The notes beneath the pieces are model-generated. The model was given only the letters and a program-made list of their open reading frames with translations. It was not told where the DNA came from and did not search any database. A stretch of 64,000 nucleotides of DNA, taken from Takakia lepidozioides (lineage: Eukaryota > Streptophyta > Takakiopsida > Takakiales > Takakiaceae). Position numbers and translations under genes: made by a program. The stretch is taken from positions 48,004,042 through 48,068,041 of the forward strand of contig CM060734.1 in NCBI GenBank assembly GCA_030704615.1, written 5' to 3'. Numbering within the stretch: the stretch's first letter is position 1; every line of letters begins with the position of its first letter. Below are positions 11,169-23,100 of the stretch, one piece after another.

Positions 11169-14100
11169 GAGTGTGCTTGAAGAAGTGGCCGGTATAGAGA
11201 AAGAGGCTGCAGAGATGACAGAGGCAGGTGTAGACTTAAAGCGTCCGCCAAAACCGGAAGAATTGGATGATGTCTGTCGGTTAGTGCTTTCACCCAAGCT
11301 CTTCTCTTGCTGTGTATGGACCTTATGTATGCATGTGCATTCCACTAATTTCCCTACATTGTCATCTTCTCTGTGGAACTTTCAAGAGGACAGGAAATTG
11401 GACCTTATGTATGCACGTGAAATTGGAAGCGTGAGGTGGGAGGTTTTCTGGTGTTACAGACTTGGCTTGTGTTGTATTTGAGCAGTGAGTGGTCAAAAAA
11501 ACCGTTTGTGATGCCCTCTGACGAGACAGTTTTCACCATTCGATCCCTTCAAAAGAAGAAAGACCAAGAGGACTTTGAGAAGAATCTCCTACTATCAGTT
11601 GTGGACAAGACGACATTTGCTTCCCGCTCTGTGGCCATAGTGGGATCAGAGAGGCTAAAAAAGTGAGCCCAGCATACTGTAATTTACTTCTAACAAGTGT
11701 CTAGTTAGAGTTCGACACTAATCTAGCTTAAGGCTATACTTCCAATCATCCTTCCAAGTAAGGCACTTGCCTTACTCGAAAAGTTACATTATAGTAGCTC
11801 CTTTGGTAGCTTTATTTGAAATAAATCTTTGCACCGCCACTGAACTCTTAGTCTCTTTTGATTTTCCTTTGGTTCTAAGGCTTACTGTTGCTTGCATTAA
11901 CTTTGTTACCGTTCTCGGTCTCTTGGGTCCTTTGACCTCCCATGGATATAATAAACTGCTTCTTTCTCTCTCTCTCTTGGCACGTTGTTTGGATCTTTCT
12001 CTAGGCTCCATTGGCCCTTTCTCAAGTGGTTGTAGTGGATTCTTCTTTTTCTTCTATGAGGATCCGAAATGCTTGGCAGCTTACCTGCACAAGGCTTTCA
12101 CCCTTAGACAATCCCTCGAGCAATAGTTAATTTATTTTTGGCTCTGGTTTTGTTTCCTCTCTCATGTATTTTTCCATTTTGTCCCATAAGATCTATGAGC
12201 TTTCCCCGGACGTTATATAGTACCATTTCATTTCATTTCTTCTTGCTGGTATGAAACCCTTTGGATCCCTTCTAAAACCTCTGACCTGCTTTCAGTCTTC
12301 ATGGGAGCATCTAGCTTCAAATAAGATGACTCCAAAAGCATCGAGTTGAGAAAAAAATTTAGGGCGAATTCTGACACATCGGGTGTTATGTGGGACAATA
12401 CATAGCAATTGAAAGAGCTGGAAAAAACGATGAAGGTCCTGCTTTTGGAGTTAAAACTGGCTCCCCCAATGCTTCAAACCTGTTTTTACTCACCGTGAAA
12501 AGGTGAGGTAATGTCCTGCTATATCTCACCTTGTTCTTACCCCTGTTCTAGTAGATAGCTTTGTGCAGGTTGGTGTGCTGTGGCCGTACTCTAGGTAGGT
12601 GGCCACGTGCTCAATTTCAAAAGAGAGTTGACACTTCATGGTCCTTGTTGCGGCGGGTGGAGGCATGGCCTAATAAACTTAGATGCCTAGCAGTTTCCAC
12701 TCACCATGAGAAAAACTGTGAAATAGAATTGCTTGGTCAATCTATAAGTGAAAAATAAAGGTGCTCCCCACAGGGGCACATAGGGTTAGGAATCACTGTA
12801 ACTGCTGTGAGCTTCAGCAGGCATCATCATCTTCTTCTTTCTCCTTCTAGAGCAGGCAAGGCCCCTGTAGGACCAATATTCAGTGCATTAGAACTAGTCA
12901 TGCATTGTCAGCTACTTACAGATGGATTGTCCAAATGTGCGAGCAAATGATCCTTCTTAAAAGTTGATTATGTGCGCAGGAGAACTTACAAGAATTTGTG
13001 GCAAAGAAGAGGGAGATCTTTTTTGTTCAGATGAGCTTGGATACTAAGCGGGCTGAAATTCGTAAGCTAGAGGAACGTATCTATCAACGTGAAGAGGTTC
13101 AACCCCCTTTTAACCCCTCCCCACTATCTCTTTTTCTTTTTGGTGATATGAGAAAGAATCCCTATATTAGGCATTGTTACGCAAGAACTCACTTGATACA
13201 TGAGAGGAACGAGTTTTACTTTGATTTTAATTTCCAATCTACTTTTGAAGTTTTGTTCTTAAAGCCCTTCCTGGTTTCTTGGAATGAATCATCTGCTTTA
13301 CTGATCTTTTCAAACCGAGAGTACAGTTTATACAAAACTGCTCATTTAAGGAGAATATTGAAGAGAGTTTGTTTGGATGTGAAGTTGTTGTCGGTGTTTG
13401 TTATCCTGTGTGCAAGGGAACAGGCTCTACGGAAGAGTGAGGATATGCTGGTTTCTCCCTCGTGTATTCAGCGTTCTTCACTTAAGAATGAGTCTTACAA
13501 GGCATCCTCCAATGGTTTTTATACTGGCCATACATCTTCCCATGCTTAAGGCATCACAATTTTCATATTTTAGTTTCAAGAGGTAAGTGCTTTTCCAGGA
13601 GGTGGACTGTGGAGTAATGACAAAAGCATGCTCGGTAGGCCCTTGTTTTGCACACAGTGAGTGCAAGATAGGCGATGTTTTATCAGGCTTGTCATATAGA
13701 CTTTGATTTGTTAATGATTTTATTTTCAAATTGGGCTTCTTGTGCAGATTGGTCAATATGAAACTCTAAGGAACCTTCAAAGTGTTGCTAAATACTTCTT
13801 GAATGTGAGAATATAACTCCAGTAGGTCTTGATGTCAAACAGATGCAAGAGAGCAGAAAAGAATACCAAACTCAAGCAAGACAAGGTCACCCCTCACCCC
13901 CTCATACAGGGATCTGATTGAGTTAATGTGGTATGATCATAGGAATATGTGAACCACAGAGTATCATGTGTAGATGCAATGGTTAGACTTCAAGGTCAGG
14001 TGGTAGGGTCAGCTGCAACGTATAACTAATACCAGATATCCTAAGCTTATTGACTCTATATCTTGAAGCAGGAGCGCCCTGTCAAACAGGCTACGTCCTG

Positions 14101-17100
14101 ACAGAGGAGGGTAGAAGAGTTTTTCAAGCAAATATTGACCACAAAGAAGCTGATATCATCTCATTAAAGACCTTGTAAAAGACCTGCTAGAAATTACCCT
14201 ATACTAGTCGGGAGCTTAAGGGAGGAATGCCAAACTCACCCCAAACAGCCACATTAGCTGTTTTGGAGCATCCTGACATGCACTCCTTGAGCACCCCCAC
14301 TTGAATGGATTCTAGAGACTTAGCCTGGTTGGAATATCAACCCACACAGCAGATGCGTACTCCACGGTAGACCTGATAACGCGGCAAAGCATGGTATTTT
14401 CTCACTTCAGAGTTTATCCTTCTGCAGTGGAAAAATTTAGTGAGACTCAACGCTTGCCAGATGGAATCACTTTCTGTATATGCGCTTCCCAATGACAGTT
14501 GGAGGAAAACTCAACGCCAAGGTATGTGTAGGAAGGGAGGACATGAATCTCTTGGCTTCCCCACTGCCACTTGAGTCCTCCCTCCCCACAGTCGTTGAAT
14601 GCCACCACTGCGCATTTACTGACATTAGCCTCCAAAGGTCAAAGTATCTCTTCGCGCAATCAATCAACTCCTGAAGATTGGATGGAGTCTCCCCTATGCC
14701 TGCGAAGTCATCCGCAAACATAAGGGCTGATATGGTTGCATCACTAGCCTTAACCCAAATCCTTCACTTTCCACATCCTCGAGGAGTTGATTGATGGAAA
14801 CATTGAAGAGCAGAGGGGAGAGGGTACATCCTTGAGCGTCAAAGAAGTTAGACTTCTGTCCATTAACAGTGACACAGCTTGTTGGTGTGAGCATACAAGT
14901 TATGGACCACTCTCTACATCTTTCCCGTGATCCCAGATGACCAGAGTCGGAGCCATAGACCTTCTCCCCACATTGTGTCATAAGCCTTTTTGACAACCTG
15001 CAAGAAAAAGACAAAAGTGGGTATCCCTTCTTTTTTCCTCCCTGGATAATCTGGCTTAGAGTGAAGATATGATCCACACCGCCCCTGTTTCCCGAAAGCC
15101 AGCTTGGCCTTCATGGAAACAACCTCTAGACGCCAGATCAACCTTGAGACGAGTACTTATAACTCTGCAAAATCTCTTGCCAACTGCATTGAGAAGCGTG
15201 ATGCCTCGATAGTTCCCCGGCTCTTCTCTGTCACCTTTCTTGTATAGATTGACAATGACCCCCTGTCGCCAGCGAAAGGGGATCATTTCAGTCCTCCAGA
15301 TAAGGTTAAATAGAAGTACAAGGCCCTCTATCATGGGGTCGCCACCATGCTTGATAAGCTCGTTGACTATGCCATCAGATCCACCAGCTTTATATCCGTG
15401 TAAATGCTCAATTGGTTCCACAATCTCTGAAGAACTAATGGGAGCCTTGTAACCTATTGAGATACTACAGTTCATCAGGGCTGTCTTGAATAATAGGAAC
15501 AGTTTTTTCAACTGTGTCCTTCCATTCTTCAGAAAGACCCCTCACTGTTAGACCTAGAATTTCTGCCAAGGATACTGTAATGAGTCTCAAAGGTTTGGAC
15601 AATGTCAACCGTTGAAGTCACCACTGCACCTTTAGTAGTCCTCAGCGCTTGCACTTGCTGACAATTTTTCAGCTTGTACAGACTACAGACGTTGAAGGGC
15701 CAACCAGAATCTCTTGTCATTGCCACCATGGTAGTTTGAGTTTATTTCACTGTATAACTTGTCCCAATGTAATTTCTTCGGAGACCTTACAAGCTGATTG
15801 ATCTGGTAGTACCTAGCCCACAATTCTTTGTTGACTTTCAAATTGCAACACTCTTTATAGAGGACTCGTCTCTCCGCTATCTTGAGTTTGATCTCATTGG
15901 TCTACCAATTAACAGCTCTGCCACAGACAATTAGTTTCCTCCCAATGATCTTGTTAGCCACAGAGAAGACAAAACTCTCCCAAGAATCCACCGCTCTTTT
16001 GACTTCATTTCTTGCATTGCCAAAGTGAGACTGAAGATCTTGGAGCGAATAGACTAAGTGAGGTAGAGCCTCTTGCAAGGCCTGGACATACACACCTTGA
16101 CCTCTTCATTTTGGAAGTTTTCTATGTTGCGCCACTTCCGAGTCTATTTCATGGATCTCTTGGTGTTGGTGAAACACCTTTTGATCTCAGTCCAAACCCG
16201 GAAGTGGTCAGAGGTACCAATATCAGTTCTGTCGATCAACACATTGGCACTCCAGGGAAACAAATACTAGTTCACTATGATATAATCCACAATGGATCGT
16301 TCGTCAGTTTGGGCTTTCTCACGAGTCCACTGCACTAGGTCTCTTTTTGACATATTATTCAAGGTCAAAAGCTGATGTTCTTCCAGACAGTTTATTAACG
16401 GTCTTCCATTAGAATTCAGCATCCTCATCAAAAGACCCAATGGTATCATCCTGATGAAGACCTTTACCCACTCGGGCATTGAAGTCACCCACCTGACCTT
16501 TGGTTAGGAACTTAGCACAGTCCAGCTTTACGTCTTCGAAGGCTGTCAGCAGTAAGGGTCCCCTCTGGGGGCATGTAAACACAACCCACAAATAGGTCCT
16601 TCCTACTCACGCTGCCCTTCAATTTTAGTTTCAGCCAGATACTGTGCTCATACTGCAAACCCTTGTTGATAATTTCACAATTATCACACAAAGAAGGCAT
16701 GGAAAATGAAGCCAAAACCTTTTTGACCATGCTTGGCAGAGGCTGCCGTAAGTGCACACATCTTACCATACCATTTGCTTGAAGAACTTGTCCCACTTCA
16801 GATTGTTTCCTTTGGTTAGTCAGCCCCGAGAAGTTAAAAGTGCCCAGCCGCAAGCCAGCCCTTCGCATATGGATTGGTTGCCGTCTAGGTAACCTATGAT
16901 TGCTCCTGGATGGCCAACCGATCTACAAGGTGGGGTCAATTCCCTTGTGTGGAGATTTTGCTCGTCTTGTGTAAAAAGGATTTGCAACCATTCAGAGTAC
17001 CATATCCTTCAGTCACACGACGCTCAGACTCAGCACATGTAGGGCCAGCTAGTCTGTCCGCCTGCTTCGTATCAACGTCATCCAGGGCATCAAACCGGTT

Positions 17101-20100
17101 AGAAAGTTTCAAGTTAATGTCCCCACCCGTGGTTGTCTTCCTAGAGCGCCTCATTGACCCACCAATATCTAAGACCGCTCTCCAGCCAGTCAAGGGAGGA
17201 ACTTCTTTGAAATTGATTTGATGTGAGACTCTATTTGTAGCATTTTAGACATTGAAACCTTCAAAGTACCTTTGTTATCAAGTCTCGAGATGGAGCCATT
17301 AGCCACATAATCCAAGCCTAAGCTGGAGCCGGTAGTCTTAAAGGACACGTCGTTTATCCTGGGATTCACCCCAAAATCTACACAAGAAGCCCTAGATTTG
17401 GCATATGTAACCATTTCCCATGAATCACCCTCGGGAGTGTTGTTATCGTCATGGCAAATTAAATTGATAAAATTTGCAGGCTATAAGTTTAAGCACAAGG
17501 ACCAACCCTAGTGCCAAGCATGCTAGACAGAGCATACAACTGCCCATTTTGGGCGGAGGGGCAAGCGGTAGGGGTCCGTGTGGTACGACTCAGAGATCAC
17601 ACTCTAAAGGAGTGGCAGAGAATGGAGGGAGAGGCCCCGCCCTCTCCAACTAAGTCCAATGTACTACCTTACCCGGAGCATAGTGCTTCAGGTCAAAACA
17701 AAGAAAGACATGAGGTCACAAGGCCGGCATTTAGTCAGAGACATTTACCTACTTCCATATCAAGTCCACCTAATCGCAATAGGCCTCCTGGAAGTAGGGA
17801 GATTAGAGAGGGGGGAGGGGAAGACATGCCACTTGGGTTCCCTATATGGTAGAAGTATCAGGACGACTTGGATACAGCCAAAAATAATAGTTTTTTGCAC
17901 AACTTATTGACTGTCAAATTTTGTAGGTTTTGGAGATAAAGAGAGAGAGAAAAGACTCCGGCCGAAGCCGGCGTAACTAAGAGCCACTTCACCTTTCGGC
18001 TACTGCCCCCTTTCGGGGGTGGGCCCTATAAATTGGAGATAAAGAAGCTCAATGCAGAGACCGTGATTGTCAAAGCTGAATTATCCAAGGTTTTCTTCTC
18101 TTCTCATGTCCACCCTTGTTGAGGAGTCTCAGAAGAAGTGGCAGAAGCTAAAGGGAAGTGGAAAACTTTGGAGACCATATATATTTTGTCGGATTAGACT
18201 CAATCACGGTTCTGTATGTGTTTCTCTCTGGCCCTTACATGGTGAACTGCTAGATCTACCAAGATAACCTTCTCTTCATATCCTTGTAAGTTAGAGTCAA
18301 CAAATTTCATCGACTTATTGTGCAATGAGGGTACACTGAAAATGTTCTAAGCATTACTTGCTGTATATTTTCCTTACCTACAAGCTGCAAAGCGTGGATG
18401 ATAGTAACCAACCTAAATCTCAGTCGTGGGGAGTCTTGGGACTCACCACGGTCCATTGGGGCTATGGTGGGTGGGCCAAGACTTACCGCGACTCATCACA
18501 GGGACAGTCGAGGGTCTAAGTGGTGGTGCACCAGATTTGGACTTGTCTACTTGTGGAATCCATGAGACCAATTCAATGGAACTGCGATTGCAGACCTTCC
18601 CTCAACCACTCCGCTGTCTCTTTGTTTATGGGATTACGCAAGTGCAACCCATCAATCCAACCCTTGCTAAAGACTTCTTTCCAGCTCGAAGCTCTCGTGG
18701 TTGCTGTCAATCTCTGGACCAATGTCCCACGAAACAGAATGTATGCCACAGCATTCAAATCAGAAAATGATCTCTCCATGTTCCGAACGTAGTTTTCCTC
18801 GATTAACTTCTCCAAATCCCATCTCCCTCCGATCTCATCCAACATCTTTCAGACCTACCTAGAAGCTCGCCTCTGGACAACTTCCATCTTCTGCAAGAAA
18901 CAAAATGAAGATGCAAGCGGGAATTAACTGGTCTACCAATGGTGCCCAAATACTTCTTCCAAAGCTTTCCAACCAGGCCGTCTCTCAGCTCTACACTTAT
19001 CCTTCAAACCCCCAGAGTTTTACCACTGGTACCGCAGCGGTGCCATCTCTTTCTGAGGCATCACTTCGTCAGGTGTTCTCTATAGAGATAGTTCCTCCAT
19101 TGAATGAGCACATTGCTCAGTACTTGAATACATTGGAAATTCCTCTAGGATTGAATCGACATGCGCGACGAAGGCTTCGATAGCGCAACATGAAGTTTGC
19201 TCTTATGGGAGGGCAACTTTATAGAAGAGAGGGACAGTAGGCTTGATGGCTCAAGTTTTTCTTCAGCGCTCACACATCCTCTCCAATACCGAAGTGTGCA
19301 TTCAGTCATTGAACACGATCTTGCAAGAAGATGGTGCCAGCCTGATGAGACCAAGTTATCTCCTGACATCTAATTATCAGGATATTATGAAGGAAGATAT
19401 TGAGAGCCCACAGCCTCCGATGAGGTCTGCAGCACCAGTAGTTATACTGGCCGTGAACCTCATTCTTTTCTTTCTGCAACAATATCTACTTTACACTAGA
19501 AAAAATCGTTGCAGGCTCAACCTTAGACTGGAGATTTGCGACTTTGTATCCAGTAGTGAGTGGGATATGGGTGAGAGAACTCTAGGGCGAACTAAGGAGA
19601 TGCTAGATACAGAAGAAGAGGAAGAGGAGGTTACATTCTTTGAACATCCTCATCAGGTCTTTAGCTGAAAATCACAATCACTTATTTTTCTTTTTTCATG
19701 CACCCTACTCTTTATTGTGTTGAAGGTCATGCCTCAAGATAAAGCTCTTATTCACAAAAGTGTCATGGTGACTAGGTAAAACCTCTCTCCATACTAGGTT
19801 TGTTCATCACCCTCTGATTTGGTAGTTAGACAGAGGAAACCAATTGACAAATCTACCGCTCCCCTGAACATCATTTGTCTGATGAAGTTCTTAGTTCATG
19901 AGGAAAGCATAACATAGAAAGAGAGAGGAGATCAAGATTCTTTTGGGTTGTCCACAGGAATCTGTGGAATAGGGCAGAACTACAAGAGAATACTACAAGA
20001 TGTGTCAAGAAAACCATGTCTGAGGCTTGAAGATGGGGTGCCTCAAGTAGGCAACCTGCTAAAACACTTCAGGTCCTCATAACTGATAGCTTATTTTCTC

Positions 20101-23100
20101 TTTTGAAGAAAATGATTCATAACATATTTGTCGTACTCTTCTTTTCAGGAGGGAGAGACTGACAGTGTGTGAGAAAACATGTATTGTTGTTCTTTGAACG
20201 GCTAACGGAAGGAAAGAATTGTCGGGAGGGCTGGGGGTGAATGTCAATAGTTGCAAGCTGGAGATATACAGTGATATAGAGGTGGCAAACCTGGCGCTGA
20301 TGCAACAAAGCCAGGATGTAGAGGGCTTCCTTGAGAATCTAAAGACTAAACTGCGAGACACTCGTGAGACCAATGATGCCAAAATTGCACGCTTACGCTC
20401 CCAGCTTGCGGCAAGAACCCCAGTCTATTCTGACCCTCATCGCTTATTTCTTCTGAATGAGCCAATACCATTTCACCTTTATTCCTAGCAAACAACTAAG
20501 TGAAGAAGTGTGGCATGAGGTTTTTCCTCATCAGCAAACTTCAGCTTTGCATGGCTTCTTTTATTTGTTTGCAAGAAAATTTCCCTGGTAGAACTAAACC
20601 TCCAGCAGTCATTGTTGTTCAAAATTTACCAGTGATTTCAACCACCATTAAGGTCCATTTCTGCAGTGACAGATCTAGTCTATTATTGATTTTGTTCTGG
20701 TCAAAATACGTCAGTATGTACACCTGATTGTACTTAGCCCTGGGAGATAGGGAGGGAAAGCTGGATAACTTGGGACGTATTTGCAAATAAACTCTATATT
20801 AATGTTGGCCAGTTGCCTATCAGGTGCTCAAACTACAAGTGAAGACTGAAGAAGAGAAACAGGTCATGCTCCGAACTAAAACCAATATGAATGTGGCAGA
20901 GAAAAAACATGAGATTTCATTTGAGGAATTGGCTGAAAAAGTGTTGGCCACATATTTGAAGTGTTGTAGTGTGAAAAGAAGGGGCGTGAATCCCCTTCTG
21001 TATAATTCCAATTGTGCTCCCCTCCATTTGATTGTTTGCGGAGTAAGAGGAAAGAAGCGTTCTTTCTAATCTGTCCAACTGTCGTCCCTTGGCTGTGGGT
21101 TTCCCTCAGCTCCTCCGTGATCAGAGTTCAATGCGATCCTCATCCACGCCGCAGCGGAAGGGAAGACATAGATGAGGATGTCAGTTTGTTGTTCTCTCTT
21201 GGTTCTACCTTTCACCCAACATCCCCTATCAGCAGGTACAGCACCAGCTAGGCTGGTGCGATGTATTCAGTGATGCAAATCAGCCCAATTGGCAGCGGTA
21301 AACACGATCCTTTATGTGAAGCCCACTTGAGCAGTGACAGGTCGGAAATCCCCTTTTTGTAGTGGTGACACAGATCTAGGAGGAGGCAGCTCAGATCTTC
21401 ATGGTCTGCAGGGGCACTGGTTTCTTTCAGGTTTTCTTCATCTCATCTCCCCAAATTGGCCAAACCCCCCCCCCCAACAGCCCCTTAGAATCTGCAGCTC
21501 TCTCCTTGCCCAAATCCCATTTTCACTCTCCTCTCTCTCTCTCTTTCTTTTCCCTTTTTGTCTGTTTCGCTATCTGGTTTATGTCCCCAGGTTCCCCACT
21601 ATTTCACAGCAGCAGATCTGTCATGTAATGTGAATGCACACGCTGCTAGGCATCCAGTGCAGCCAGCCTTGAGGTCATCCTTGGTCTCTCAAGACACAAC
21701 CATCCCATCCATTTGTCTCTCTCTCTTTTTCTCTCTCTTGTCCCCCCTTTCAATGACCCATCGCTCAAACAGCTCTCATCCTTTTTCTTTGTCAGACTTC
21801 AACCCAAATACCCCAACACCCCTCTTTTCCCTTCAACTGTGGAACGCAGTTGTTCAGATCCTGATCCCATAGTGAAATCACCTTATCCTTTCCATGTTTT
21901 TCTTTTTCCAACTCCAGCTAACTATCATTGATCTCTCTCAAACAAACAAGCAAGATCTACATTGGTTCCAGGTTATCACTACACCCGGCAGCATGGTGTC
22001 CAGGTTTATGATACTGAATCAAATGCAAGAATGAAGACAACAGTGACCATTCTGAATTCAGTGACGAGCAGGCTCTCTCTTTCTCTCTCTCTTCAGTTAT
22101 TTCTCTCACTGTCATCACAGCATCAGGTGCATCCATCCTTTCCACGTTCTGGTCTGAAGTCCAGAGTCTCCATTCCCATTTCAAAAACTTTTTCTTGTCA
22201 CATCTCTACCTTCTTTCTTCTGCCAAGATGGCAGTCCTAAATCTACCAAAGCAAGTTCTAAGTCCTACCAAAAAGAAGCCACTGTTCATCGACTTATCTG
22301 TTTTTATCCACTAGTGAAGCGGCGGGTCTGCCTGTCAAGGTGGCACCTTGCCATCGCCCGTCAACAGCCACTTCAACCCATTCTCTTTGTCTTGATTCCA
22401 GACCTTATGACGCCATGATGGCTCCCCTTCTTCACTTGGACCATCCTGTGGCCTGTCAACCAGATTACACTATGCAATTCTTCCTCTCGAATTGGCCCGG
22501 TCCTATAACAAGGAGACACAAAGCAGCTAGAAGCTTAATGACAGAGAACCTGAGATACCATGTAGCCAGAACTCCACATGCTTTACCTCCCCCCCATTGA
22601 TTGTGCCCAGACCCTCTTTCCTGTGCTTTCAGCAGCTGGCCTTTTCCTTGCTTGCTCACATGCCCATAACTATCATCTTCAAGGCACTGGCGGCAGTGGT
22701 GGTGCGCCGCTTTCCTTAGATGCTTCTATCTCTTGGAATTGATCATTACTACGAGAGAGGCGGCACCGCTTCTTTCTACACAGAATACCAAGCAGAGGCC
22801 TCTTAATGCCGCTTCCTAAGCCAAGCAAGATCCCACCGCGCAGGTATACCTCCTAACACAGGCTGCCCTGCCGACACCACTGCTTGCTACAGCCGCTACG
22901 AGTCATCCGTCATCTTCCTCTTCGTTTCTCTCAACCCGTGATCTTTTAGGTCAAGAACCAGTGATGAAAAACGTTCATCGCATGGATGAAAATGTGTACT
23001 GTCATGACTTAGCCATTTTCTCCTGGCAAAGCATAAGTTGAGTGTGCTCATGAAATTACCTATATGAAGGGATACATCCTTTCTGCATTTTGGGATGACG

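Noticed and set aside
12400-12500. Coiled-coil-like stretch QLKELEKTMKVLLLELKL as a CFAP100 exon
   Set aside because: Splice borders and phase do not connect to the flanking exons.
13746-13815. A CFAP100 exon reading IGQYETLRNLQSVAKYF after a good acceptor
   Set aside because: No match to the conserved protein at that point and it runs into a stop without a clear donor.
18573-18845. Minus-strand 90-codon frame as a gene
   Set aside because: Looks like retroelement or host text (WKEVFSKGWIDGLHLRNPIN) but no family was recognised and it has no context.
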